A stretch of 64,000 bases of DNA from Mojavia pulchra JT2-VF2. GTDB lineage: Bacteria; Cyanobacteriota; Cyanobacteriia; Cyanobacteriales; Nostocaceae. The notes under the pieces are model-generated. The model was not told the DNA's origin. It did no database searches and saw only the letters and a list, made by a program, of their open reading frames with translations. Position numbers and translations under genes: made by a program. Shown here piece by piece: positions 28,557 to 37,061 of this stretch. Location: contig JAHHHN010000004.1 of NCBI GenBank assembly GCA_019359325.1, positions 202,026 through 266,025 on the forward strand, in the 5' to 3' direction. Every line of letters begins with the position of its first letter. Position 1 is the stretch's first letter.

Positions 28557-29285
28557 TTAAGAGTTCTTTTCTAGCAGTGGGTTGGCAATGTATTTAAATG
28601 TTGGCTCAGAATTCCAAGGGCCACGCTCATCGTGACCGTTACCATCGCTAGATAGGTTGTAGTAAAGAGCAACAGTTTCGTCAGGCTGAATATTACCAAA
28701 CATTGGATCAGTCAGCTTACCTAACGAATCCAGAGCTTTCATAAACATCTGAGTATGAGAAATTTCTCTGGTTAAAAGATGAACCAAAGTCTTTTTAGTT
28801 CCTTCATCAGTTGCTAGCTTAATTAACTCTTCGTAAGTCTGACGCGCTCCAGCTTCAGCCGCAATGTTAGCTCTCAAATCACGTACTACATCTCCACCTT
28901 CATTCAAGTAGCTTGCAGTCCAAGCATTACCTTGACTATCTAGAAAGTGAGGCCCCATACCGCGTACAGCAAACAAAGTGCTTTTATAAGCTTCTGTTTG
29001 ATCGACATTTTTTGTATGAGCTTCGATGAGTTTGCCCACCATTTCTAGATGGCTAAATTCCTCGATCGCAATGTCTTGGAGCATATCTCGAATGCCAGCA
29101 TTCTCGACATGAAAAGATTGTACCCAATATTGTAGTGCTGCCGACAGTTCTCCTGTAGCTCCACCAAACTGCTCTAGGAGCAACTGAGCATACCGAGGGT
29201 TAGCTTCAGCAACATCGACTACATGAATTGGTTCTTTTTTATGATAAAACATACCCTTGTGCTTCCAGAAATAATGATGTGACAA
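28557..29285 (-). CDS. Manganese catalase
   Basis: 242 residues with a ferritin-like four-helix dimanganese site: Glu in GGATGELSAAL (46), EEFSHLEM (Glu76, His79), NIAAEAGARQTYE (Glu144) and REISHTQMF (His177). The family converts H2O2 to O2 without heme. Cytoplasmic. In Nostocales such enzymes are linked to desiccation and stress tolerance. It complements the heme catalase at 13062-14579 and lies downstream of a GlsB-like stress membrane protein on the same strand, about 110 bases apart. Confidence 0.95.
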   Translation of the reverse strand: MSHHYFWKHKGMFYHKKEPIHVVDVAEANPRYAQLLLEQFGGATGELSAALQYWVQSFHVENAGIRDMLQDIAIEEFSHLEMVGKLIEAHTKNVDQTEAYKSTLFAVRGMGPHFLDSQGNAWTASYLNEGGDVVRDLRANIAAEAGARQTYEELIKLATDEGTKKTLVHLLTREISHTQMFMKALDSLGKLTDPMFGNIQPDETVALYYNLSSDGNGHDERGPWNSEPTFKYIANPLLEKNS

Positions 29286-29396
29286 ATGAATGAATTGTTT
29301 CGGTAATTCTCAGAAGTTTTCACTAGCTGCAACGAAAACTTGCCAATCGCAAGAATTACCAATTATTCTGATTTATTTTTTAGTCGCCTATTTCAA

Positions 29397-29669
29397 CTAC
29401 ACACTCCTGCTTCTGCTCAGAAGTCCCCATAGGTATATAGCAACAAGCGCACCAATTACAGCAATAAATAAACCAGGAATACTTAAACCAGCAGCAGTAA
29501 GTTGCAAGGTTCCAGTTTGGAATAATGTAAACAAACTTCCACCAACGAATGCACCGACAATACCTAGAATAATTGTTGAAAGAATGCCACCGCCTTGAGA
29601 ACCCGGATAAATAGCTTTAGCGATCGCACCAGCAATGAGACCTAATACTACCCAAGCAATAATGTTCAT
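29397..29669 (-). CDS. GlsB/YeaQ/YmgE-family stress membrane protein
   Basis: 90 residues, three hydrophobic segments with glycine-rich packing: MNIIAWVVLGLIAGAIAKAI, GGGILSTIILGIVGAFVGG and FIAVIGALVAIYLWGLL. This is the pattern of the 'transglycosylase-associated' GlsB/YeaQ family, small inner-membrane proteins induced by stress. It lies about 110 bases upstream of the Mn catalase on the same strand, so co-regulation is possible. Confidence 0.88.
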   Translation of the reverse strand: MNIIAWVVLGLIAGAIAKAIYPGSQGGGILSTIILGIVGAFVGGSLFTLFQTGTLQLTAAGLSIPGLFIAVIGALVAIYLWGLLSRSRSV

Positions 29670-30159
29670 ATCGTTTCCTCAGAAATCAAAAATTTGCTTT
29701 GATTTGGTTTCAATTTATCAAAAATATACATATAATTATTTCTATCAAATGAGATAAATTGTAGCTCCAAAAGGTAGATACAGTGTTTAAAGAGTTGATA
29801 TTAGTATTCAGATATCTGAAATAATTTATGTCTAATAAAACTTATAAATACAAAAATATAAGCAAATTTAGTACAAAATAATTAGTAAATTTAGCACATT
29901 AAATGAGATTTAATTATTCATTCCTGCTAGAGATATATAATCAAGTATAAACATATTGAATTTAGTCCTATCTTTAGTAATAATCCTAAATCAGCCTTAT
30001 TGGTGATGTGTTTATAAAAACATTGCTCTGATAAATAGCTATAGAAACTTATTATTAATAAGCATTTAACACTACACAGCTATTAACTTGTATAATGTTA
30101 AACGCTTAAGTTTGACTGACTAGCACTTTATTTTAGGTAAGATTTACAGGACACCGAAC
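29670..30159. other. AT-rich intergenic region
   Basis: 490 bases, very AT-rich, between the GlsB-like gene and the end of hemN. No terminator with a clear stem, ORF or repeat was recognised. It probably holds the promoter of the GlsB-like gene. Confidence 0.3.
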
Positions 30160-31542
30160 TCAAATTGCGCGAGAGAATTGTTTTTCTTGAGTTCTTATAT
30201 GAGTATCAAAAATAACGGCAATATTTCTTACCAGTAATCTGCCAATGTCTGTAATTTTGATGTGGTTTGTTGATAAACTGACAAGTCCATCAGCTTCTAG
30301 AGGTTTTAACATTTCTAGTTCATGAGAGAAATAGTCATCAAAGCTGATGTGATATTTGGCTTCAATCTCTTGTTTATGCAGTTGAAAGTGAGACATAATG
30401 CACATAATCACTTCCCGCCTGATAATATCATTTTGAGTTAGTTTGATGCCTTTAGTAATCGGCAAAATACCTAATGTAACTGCCTGATAGTAATCTTTTA
30501 ATTGCTTATGGTTTTGGGCATAAGCATCTTCTAACATACTAATGGATGTTGACCCAAAACCGAAGAGTTCTGTTTCCGCATGGGTAGTGTAGCCTTGGAA
30601 GTTACGCTTTAGAGTGCCATTAAGTTGAGCGATCGCCAGTTCATCATTAGATTTGGCAAAGTGATCCATACCAATAAATAGATATTGGTTATTTGTCAAC
30701 TCCTCAATCGTCATTTTGAGAATTTCTAACTTTTCCTGTGGAGCAGGTAAAGCATCCTGAGGAATATTTTTTTGTGCAGGTTTGAGCCAAGGTACATAAG
30801 CAAAGTTAAATACAACAATCCGGTCGGGATTTAATTCAATAGTCTTTTGTACCGTCTCCCGAAAAGTCTGGCGTGTTTGATAAGGTAGACCATAAATGAG
30901 GTCTACATTCACACTTTCAAATTGGGCTTCTTTGATCCAACTCATGACATCAAACAGCATTTCTTCCGGTTGGACACGATTGACAGCAACTTGAACTTGG
31001 CGGTTAAAATCTTGAATACCAAAACTAATGCGATTAAATCCAAGCTTTCTCAGAAATAAAATGTAATTTCTATCTACATATCGAGGATTTATCTCAATTG
31101 AGATTTCTGCTTGTGGATCAATAGTGAAGCGTTTAGTAATGTTGTTCCATAATAATTCTACTTGGTCACGCTCTAAATAGTTAGGTGTACCACCCCCCCA
31201 ATGAATTTGCAGAACTGGGCGATCTGTATCGATGAAAGCTGCGGTATGTTCAATCTCTTTAACCAAATGTTCCAAGTAAGGTTTGGCAATATTCTTGTTG
31301 TTAGAAATTACCGTGTTACAGCCGCAGAAGTAGCAAGCGCTTTGGCAAAAAGGAATGTGAAAATACAAAGATAGAGGAGTTTTTCGTTGATTTGAGGCAG
31401 CGATCGCAGCTTGAAAATCAGTTGCGGTAAATGCTTCGCTTAACTCAGTCGCAGGTGGATAACTGGTGTATCTCGGTGCAGGCGCATCATATTTTTGGAT
31501 CATATCCAAATCAAATTTGACCCCAGGTAATAAATAAACCAT
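30160..31542 (-). CDS. hemN: Oxygen-independent coproporphyrinogen III oxidase
   Basis: 460 residues from the ATG at 31540-31542 (MVYLLPGVKFDLDMIQKYDA), chosen because CGGAG precedes it and E. coli HemN aligns from YDxPxPRYTSYP; a longer frame reaches 31626. Radical-SAM cluster CQSACYFCGC (Cys66, 70, 73), HIPFC, and HWGGGTPNYL. It decarboxylates coproporphyrinogen III anaerobically. The heme oxygenase gene lies 143 bases upstream on the same strand. In cyanobacteria an ho2-hemN pair (with chlA-II) is induced at low oxygen by ChlR; here no chlA-II or chlR is visible. Confidence 0.95.
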   Translation of the reverse strand: MVYLLPGVKFDLDMIQKYDAPAPRYTSYPPATELSEAFTATDFQAAIAASNQRKTPLSLYFHIPFCQSACYFCGCNTVISNNKNIAKPYLEHLVKEIEHTAAFIDTDRPVLQIHWGGGTPNYLERDQVELLWNNITKRFTIDPQAEISIEINPRYVDRNYILFLRKLGFNRISFGIQDFNRQVQVAVNRVQPEEMLFDVMSWIKEAQFESVNVDLIYGLPYQTRQTFRETVQKTIELNPDRIVVFNFAYVPWLKPAQKNIPQDALPAPQEKLEILKMTIEELTNNQYLFIGMDHFAKSNDELAIAQLNGTLKRNFQGYTTHAETELFGFGSTSISMLEDAYAQNHKQLKDYYQAVTLGILPITKGIKLTQNDIIRREVIMCIMSHFQLHKQEIEAKYHISFDDYFSHELEMLKPLEADGLVSLSTNHIKITDIGRLLVRNIAVIFDTHIRTQEKQFSRAI

Positions 31543-31685
31543 CAAAATCTCCGAGTAATTTCTAGCGATTGGTTGAATAGATAGAGATAGTAGAAGCGGC
31601 AATTTGTTCGGTTTAACACCTAACAAATTGCCAATATAAGTGATGATGTTTTTGTCTCAAACTCAACAGCTTGATTTGAAGAAAA

Positions 31686-32402
31686 TTACTGAGCTTTAGC
31701 CACTTCAGTACTACCGGAGTTTGGAGAGCGAGTCAGGCTATTAAACAGAACTTGACCGATCGCTTTGATTAAACTTTCTTCTAGCTCTTGCACCATTTGC
31801 ATATTCAAATAAAAGGCATTGTTAGCTTCGGCTACAATTTTGTCGGCAGTTGTATCATCGATAGCTAGTGCATCTAATGCCTGACGGTATTTGTCTTTAA
31901 ATGCTTTTTTATCAGGAATTTGTTCAAAATTATAAAAGTTCGTGCCTTCGTAACCAGAAAATTTCAAGGCTGACTGGGCAATTTTTTGCAACATCTGACC
32001 ACCGGAGAGGTCACCCATGTAACGGGTATAAGCGTGACCTAGTAGCAAGGCAGGTTCTGTAGCTGCAAGTTCCTGAATATGGGCGATGTAGGTTTGGGCG
32101 GTGGTTGAGGGTGTAATTTGCGCTTTCCATTCCTTCCCATAGTAAAACACCATATCTTTCTCTAAAGAAGCTTGGCGATTCAGCTCTGGGAAGTAGACAG
32201 CACCAATCACAGGATGATTTACATGAGTTGCTATAGCTGCTTCGAGTTCACTGTAGACAAAATATAAGTTACCTAAAAATTTGGCGAAGCAGTCTTTATC
32301 TACAACTCCTTTCAAAAAACATTTCATAAAGCCTACATTTTCCGCTGCTGTGTGAGCTTGTTGAGTTCCAGAGCGGAGTTTGACGGCCAGATTACTACTC
32401 AT
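31686..32402 (-). CDS. ho: Heme oxygenase
   Basis: 238 residues from the ATG at 32402 (MSSNLAVKLRSGTQQAHTAA), in preference to a longer frame at 32423. The proximal heme ligand His17 sits in TQQAHTAAENVGFM. The distal helix motif YTRYMGDLSGGQMLQ is present. It opens heme to biliverdin IX-alpha, the precursor of phycobilins, in the cytosol with ferredoxin. Pairing with hemN suggests the low-oxygen isoform (HO2), but the isoform cannot be fixed without alignment. Confidence 0.95.
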   Translation of the reverse strand: MSSNLAVKLRSGTQQAHTAAENVGFMKCFLKGVVDKDCFAKFLGNLYFVYSELEAAIATHVNHPVIGAVYFPELNRQASLEKDMVFYYGKEWKAQITPSTTAQTYIAHIQELAATEPALLLGHAYTRYMGDLSGGQMLQKIAQSALKFSGYEGTNFYNFEQIPDKKAFKDKYRQALDALAIDDTTADKIVAEANNAFYLNMQMVQELEESLIKAIGQVLFNSLTRSPNSGSTEVAKAQ

Positions 32403-32846
32403 TTTTGCTTCCTTCATATTCAAGCGTCAGGTTTCTAGACAGCCACCGACTCAGGATGCCTGCTAGTTGACAGTCAAGATTGTTATTCTGGAGTTAGAGT
32501 GGGTCTGCATCAGGCAATCCAGCAAATACCACTCAGGACTTACGCATATTATCTGTAGAGACTGGGTGTGCAACTTCAGGAGCCAGGGGCTAGGGAAGAG
32601 AGGCTAGGGAAGTCCGAAAAGAATTATTGACTCAGCCCGATACCCTTGATACGTCCTTCCTGATCTGTGACCTGTCCTTGTTATTTCTCCCAAAATCATT
32701 TAACTATTTATATTTGTATAACTATAAAGTTATTAACATTTATTTATCTTTTTCTGTGTGTGGAGGCACAAAGCGTTTAGGGACATTCGTTTGCAGAATT
32801 TAATTATTATATAGCTATTTAAAGATTAAAAAATAAAAGGACTCTC
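32403..32846. other. Intergenic region upstream of heme oxygenase
   Basis: About 440 bases. It holds a short purine-rich repeat-like stretch (gccaggggctagggaagagag, near 32581-32615). It probably carries the promoter of the ho-hemN unit. No operator could be defined by eye. Confidence 0.3.
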
Positions 32847-33077
32847 ATGGTGAAGTCAGTTGAAAACCCAGAGCCTCAGATACTGAAGCCAAGTGTTAAA
32901 GCACCTGTGCAGGAAACATTTTTAGAAGCGATCGCCCCAAGTTTCTCAAGTTCTGCCAAAAATTACCAGTCATCATCGCCATCATCTGGTATATGTTACG
33001 GATTTACCTTGTCAAACCTATTAATGCGGAGTTATCTAGAGAAACAATTCGATAATTTTCTTTGCGCCTTTGCGTGA
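32847..33077 (+). CDS. Doubtful small ORF (76 aa)
   Basis: ATG with AAAGGA upstream gives MVKSVENPEPQILKPSVKAPVQ..., and a HIP1 site lies inside. The first 35 residues look protein-like. The last third (LEKQFDNFLCAFA) runs into the dispersed GCCTTTGCG repeat, so the original C-terminus may have been lost. Unidentified; it could be a truncated gene or noise. Confidence 0.25.
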   Translation: MVKSVENPEPQILKPSVKAPVQETFLEAIAPSFSSSAKNYQSSSPSSGICYGFTLSNLLMRSYLEKQFDNFLCAFA

Positions 33078-33125
33078 GGTAAATATTATGAATAAACGAA
33101 CCGCAAAGGACGCAAAGGACACGAA
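33055..33125. repeat. GCCTTTGCG / CGCAAAGGACGC dispersed repeat
   Basis: Left part 'ttgcgcctttgcgtgagg' and right part 'gaaccgcaaaggacgcaaag' form an imperfect inverted pair just downstream of fadE. The same family lies in the fadE-fadA and fadA-fadN gaps. Confidence 0.6.
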
Positions 33126-33136
33126 GTAAGATAAGC

Positions 33137-35587
33137 TTATCCAACAGTCTGAGCCATTACCTTATCTACAAAGCTTTGAGTACCTTGCATATACTCTTCC
33201 AAGGTAAACGAATCTACTTGAATCGCATCATTACGAGCGAACTCCGCTTCACAGATAAGCTCAACATCTTTTTCGCTAATCACCCCGGCTTTGAGGGCTG
33301 CTGAAATTAGTACGTCAGGTTTTTGCTGTGGTAGTTTCCCTGCATGGCTAGCATTTTTGATAGTTTTAAGTAGTGGTTCAGCTTTAGATAACAACATGAA
33401 AGCTTTTTCCAAGCGTCCCAATGCTTCATCGCTCGTGCTAGGAATATGAATACCTGCGGTGAGGCGATCGCGTATTTGTCCGGGAGTTTGTAACTCATGG
33501 GCAACTTTGCTACCAAGTTTATCAGTAGGTAGGGAACCAATTGGATTTAATCGCCACCACCAGCTTATAGGCCCAGCGAATAATGTCCCTAGAACTGGCA
33601 CAGATAAATTTTGGAAAATACCCTCAAAAGCTTCCTGCATCTGAGCAAAAGCATATTGCATTGCCCAGTGAACAAAAGGTAAGTCTTCAGGTTTTCGCCC
33701 TTCGGCTTCAAAGCGTCGCAAGGTTGCAGTTGCTAAGTACATCCAAGTGAGAATATCGGCAAACCTTCCTGTCAGTTTCTCTCGTCGCTTCAAAGTCCCA
33801 CCGAAGGAGAACATGGCAATATCAGTCAGTAAAGCGAAGGTAGCAGAAGCCCACTCCAGTTTGCGGTAGTATTTGGCTGTTGCACCTGGGACTGGAGATG
33901 AAGCCACATATCCACGGGTAATATTCAGAATTTTGGCTCGGAACGTATTACGCACCGTCAACCCTAAATGGTGCCAAAAAGCTTGATCAAAAGCAGCGAC
34001 ATCAGATTGATGCAGGGCTGTAATTTCCGCATAAACATAAGGATGACAGCGAATCGCTCCTTGTCCAAATATCATTAAGGTGCGGGTGAGAATATTTGCA
34101 CCTTCGACCGTAATAGAAATTGGAGTGGCTGTATAAATATTTGCTAATAAATTTCTGGGGCCGCGACAAATTCCCGCACCGCCCATAATGTCCATGCCGT
34201 CGTTAATAATTTTGCGGGAGAGTTCTGTCAAACTATACTTGGCGATCGCAGAAATTACCGCAGGTTGTTCTCCTTGATCTACTGCACCGCAGGTATAAGT
34301 TCGCGCGGCTTCCATCAGGTAGGTAAGACCAGCAATTCTTGCTAGAGGTTCTTCTACACCTTCAAAGCGACCAATCGACAAACCAAACTGCTGCCTCACT
34401 ACAGCATGAGCGCTTGTAACTCTCGCTACTAACTTTGCCACTCCGGTACAGCTAGCCGGGAAGCTAATTCCACGGCCTGCGGCTAGACTTTGCATCAGCA
34501 TTTTCCAACCATTACCAGCCTGTTCCACACCGCCAATAATTTGGTCAACGGAAATAATAACGTTATGTCCTTCCGTGGGGGAATTGTAGAAAGGCACGCC
34601 CATAGGGTCATGTCGTCTCCCCATGCTCACGCCGGGTGTATTGGTAGGAATTAAAACGCAAGTAATGCCAAGTTCTTTACCTTTACCTAAGTAGTTTTCT
34701 GGGTCGCGCAGTTTGAACGCCAAGCCTAACAAAGTTGCGATCGCAGCTAAAGTAATATATCGCTTCTTCCAATTCAACCGCAGATAAAGCTTGCCATCAT
34801 CGCCTCTAAACACTGTTCCTTCAGACTTGATACTGGCTGCATCTGACCCCGCAGTTGGTTCTGTCAGCGCAAAACAAGGAATTTCTTCACCTCGTGCGAG
34901 GCGCGGTAAGTAATAATTTTTCTGTTCTTGTGTACCGTAGCGTAGTAATAATTTTGCTGGGCCTAGTGAATTTGTTACGCCAACAGTAGCAACGTGGGTA
35001 AAAGAACGCGATGCCAACTTAGTCATCACATTGCTGTAGGCGAAGTTAGAAAATCCCAAGCCACCATACTCTTGAGGAATCATCATCCCCAAAAAGCGCT
35101 CTTGTTTTAAATAATCCCAAACTTCTGGTGGTAAATCTTTGCGGCGATAAATTTCCCAATCACTCACCATCCGACAAACTTGTTCCACTGGCCCATCTAA
35201 AAATGCTTGCAGTTCTGGTGTGACTAGAGGATATGGTTCCTGATTAATTCTTTGGAAGTTTGGTTTACCAGAGAAAAACTCTCCATCTACCCAAACATTT
35301 CCGGCTTCAATGGCTGCGCGTTCGGTATCAGATATTTTTGGTAATAAATTAAAGGCTTTAATAGCTTTAATTAAGGGTGATGTGATGATAGTTTGCCGCA
35401 GAATTGGGACATTTAATATGAGAGCGATCGCGCCAAAAATTACCCAAATCCAAGTAGGCGCATGAACAGTTACTAGTAATGCTGCGAAATAAAGTGACCA
35501 AACCCACAACGGAACGCCAATATAACCAAGTAATAGTAGTAGAAAAATTAGTGTGGGAATAACTATGGTTGGCTGGAGAAGGTTCAT
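33137..35587 (-). CDS. fadE: Acyl-CoA dehydrogenase, E. coli FadE type
   Basis: 816 residues, close to the 814 of E. coli FadE and much longer than usual 380-600-residue acyl-CoA dehydrogenases. Two or three N-terminal hydrophobic segments (about 8-80) suggest membrane attachment. The dehydrogenase core shows CFALTEPTAGSDAAS (FAD/acyl-binding loop), GITCVLIPTNTPGVSMGRRHDPMG, GISFPASCTG and IMGGAGICRGPRN. It catalyses the first, FAD-dependent step of beta-oxidation. It is last in the minus-strand order fadD-fadN-fadA-fadE. HIP1 sites inside (33466, 34242, 35425) indicate long residence in the genome. Confidence 0.93.
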   Translation of the reverse strand: MNLLQPTIVIPTLIFLLLLLGYIGVPLWVWSLYFAALLVTVHAPTWIWVIFGAIALILNVPILRQTIITSPLIKAIKAFNLLPKISDTERAAIEAGNVWVDGEFFSGKPNFQRINQEPYPLVTPELQAFLDGPVEQVCRMVSDWEIYRRKDLPPEVWDYLKQERFLGMMIPQEYGGLGFSNFAYSNVMTKLASRSFTHVATVGVTNSLGPAKLLLRYGTQEQKNYYLPRLARGEEIPCFALTEPTAGSDAASIKSEGTVFRGDDGKLYLRLNWKKRYITLAAIATLLGLAFKLRDPENYLGKGKELGITCVLIPTNTPGVSMGRRHDPMGVPFYNSPTEGHNVIISVDQIIGGVEQAGNGWKMLMQSLAAGRGISFPASCTGVAKLVARVTSAHAVVRQQFGLSIGRFEGVEEPLARIAGLTYLMEAARTYTCGAVDQGEQPAVISAIAKYSLTELSRKIINDGMDIMGGAGICRGPRNLLANIYTATPISITVEGANILTRTLMIFGQGAIRCHPYVYAEITALHQSDVAAFDQAFWHHLGLTVRNTFRAKILNITRGYVASSPVPGATAKYYRKLEWASATFALLTDIAMFSFGGTLKRREKLTGRFADILTWMYLATATLRRFEAEGRKPEDLPFVHWAMQYAFAQMQEAFEGIFQNLSVPVLGTLFAGPISWWWRLNPIGSLPTDKLGSKVAHELQTPGQIRDRLTAGIHIPSTSDEALGRLEKAFMLLSKAEPLLKTIKNASHAGKLPQQKPDVLISAALKAGVISEKDVELICEAEFARNDAIQVDSFTLEEYMQGTQSFVDKVMAQTVG

Positions 35588-35616
35588 TAGTTTTACCCCA
35601 AAATTAGAAAAATTTT

Positions 35617-35706
35617 ACGCAGAGGCGCAGAGAGTAAGAGTTAAACAAATACAAGAGCGAATTTTCCTCATAAACACTCTGCGTGACTTTGCGCTAACCT
35701 CTGCGT
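35617..35706. repeat. Inverted repeat between fadA and fadE
   Basis: ACGCAGAGG (35617-35625) pairs perfectly with CCTCTGCGT (35698-35706). An inner CGCAGAG / CTCTGCG pair lies inside. It belongs to the G/C-rich dispersed repeat family and would form a hairpin in a fad transcript. Confidence 0.65.
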
Positions 35707-35719
35707 TTAAAAAAGAAAA

Positions 35720-36901
35720 CTAAATCATCAAATTCTCGTACACCGCCGCTGCGCCCATTCCACCGCCTACACACATCGTCACTAAACCATAACGGACACT
35801 ACGCCGTTTCATTTCGTGGAAGAGGGTAGCTGTGAGTTTCGCACCAGTACAACCGAGGGGATGACCAAGGGCGATCGCACCACCGTTAACATTGACAATT
35901 TCCTCGTTGAGTCCGAGTTTACGAATTACAGCCAAACTTTGAGCAGCAAAAGCTTCGTTGAGTTCGATTAACCCAATGTCGTTTATGGTCAAACCGACTT
36001 GTTTTAAGACTTTAGGGATAGCTTCCACCGGGCCGATACCCATAACTTCCGGTGCGACACCCGCCACTGCATAGCCCAACATCTTGCCCATAGGACGGAC
36101 ATCGAGCATACGCATCATGCGATCGCTCATTACCACTGTTGCAGCTGCACCGTCTGACATTTGCGATGAGTTACCCGCTGTCACACCACCACCAACACGA
36201 AATACAGGTTGCAATTTCCTCAAGGCTTCCATACTGGTATCAGCACGCGGCCCTTCATCCACCTCTAACACCTTTTCTATCGGTTGCGGTTTGCCATCAA
36301 TATAAAGTGTTTCTTGCACTGTAATTGGTACAGTTTCTTCTGCAAACCGACCTTGCCTAATTGCCGCTAAAGCTTTTTCGTGGGAACGCAAGGCAAAAGC
36401 ATCCTGTTCTTGGCGAGAAATTTCGTATTGCTGCATGACGTTTTCGGCTGTCATGCCCATTGTGCAGTAAGCTTTGGGCGTATCGATCATCATGCCTGGG
36501 TTGGGAGCTAAATAATGTCCTCCCATCGGAATCAAACTCATAGATTCTGCACCACCCGCCACAATGACTTCGGCGTGTCCAGCCATAATTGCTTGGGTTG
36601 CCATTGCGATCGTTTGCAGTCCCGAAGCACAAAAGCGGTTCACAGTTTCACCTGCAACAGAATCAGGTAAACCTGCACGCTGGGCAATTAACCGCCCGAT
36701 ATTAAACCCCTGTTCTGCTTCTGGAAAAGCACAACCCATAATTACATCATCAATGTATACAGGTTCTAAGTCTTTAACTTTCTCAATTGCTGCTTTAACT
36801 ACAACTGCACCCATATCATCCGGGCGCATATTATGTAGCGTACCTCGTGGCGCTTTTCCTACAGGTGTGCGAACGCTACTGACTATATAGGCATCTTTCA
36901 T
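35720..36901 (-). CDS. fadA: Acetyl-CoA acyltransferase (3-ketoacyl-CoA thiolase)
   Basis: 393 residues with the complete thiolase triad: Cys91 in [15 protein letters not shown], His347 in [13 protein letters not shown], and Cys377 in [11 protein letters not shown]-terminal [16 protein letters not shown]. It performs the thiolytic last step of beta-oxidation, releasing acetyl-CoA. Direct downstream neighbour of fadN and upstream of fadE on the same strand, the same order as the Bacillus fadN-fadA-fadE operon. A synthetic (PhaA-type) role is less likely given this context. Confidence 0.94.
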   Translation of the reverse strand: MKDAYIVSSVRTPVGKAPRGTLHNMRPDDMGAVVVKAAIEKVKDLEPVYIDDVIMGCAFPEAEQGFNIGRLIAQRAGLPDSVAGETVNRFCASGLQTIAMATQAIMAGHAEVIVAGGAESMSLIPMGGHYLAPNPGMMIDTPKAYCTMGMTAENVMQQYEISRQEQDAFALRSHEKALAAIRQGRFAEETVPITVQETLYIDGKPQPIEKVLEVDEGPRADTSMEALRKLQPVFRVGGGVTAGNSSQMSDGAAATVVMSDRMMRMLDVRPMGKMLGYAVAGVAPEVMGIGPVEAIPKVLKQVGLTINDIGLIELNEAFAAQSLAVIRKLGLNEEIVNVNGGAIALGHPLGCTGAKLTATLFHEMKRRSVRYGLVTMCVGGGMGAAAVYENLMI

Positions 36902-36975
36902 AAATAACTCCCACCTATTGATAAATAAGGCAAAAAAGATAATTCTCTTTCTTCTCTTCCTTCGCGTCCTTTGCG

Positions 36976-37017
36976 CCTTTGCGGTTCGTTAACAAAATTT
37001 AGAACGAACCACGAAGG
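36976..37017. repeat. Hairpin-forming repeat between fadN and fadA
   Basis: Arms 36976-36990 and 37003-37017 form a 15-bp stem with one mismatch and one G-T pair (inner part GGTTCGTT / AACGAACC). The longer flanks (cttcgcgtcctttgcg; acgcgaaggacac) extend the inverted organisation. Same family as the repeats at 33055 and 23120. Confidence 0.7.
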
Positions 37018-37061
37018 ACGCGAAGGACACAAAGGTAAGAGGGATTAAAAGAGTTTTCGCG

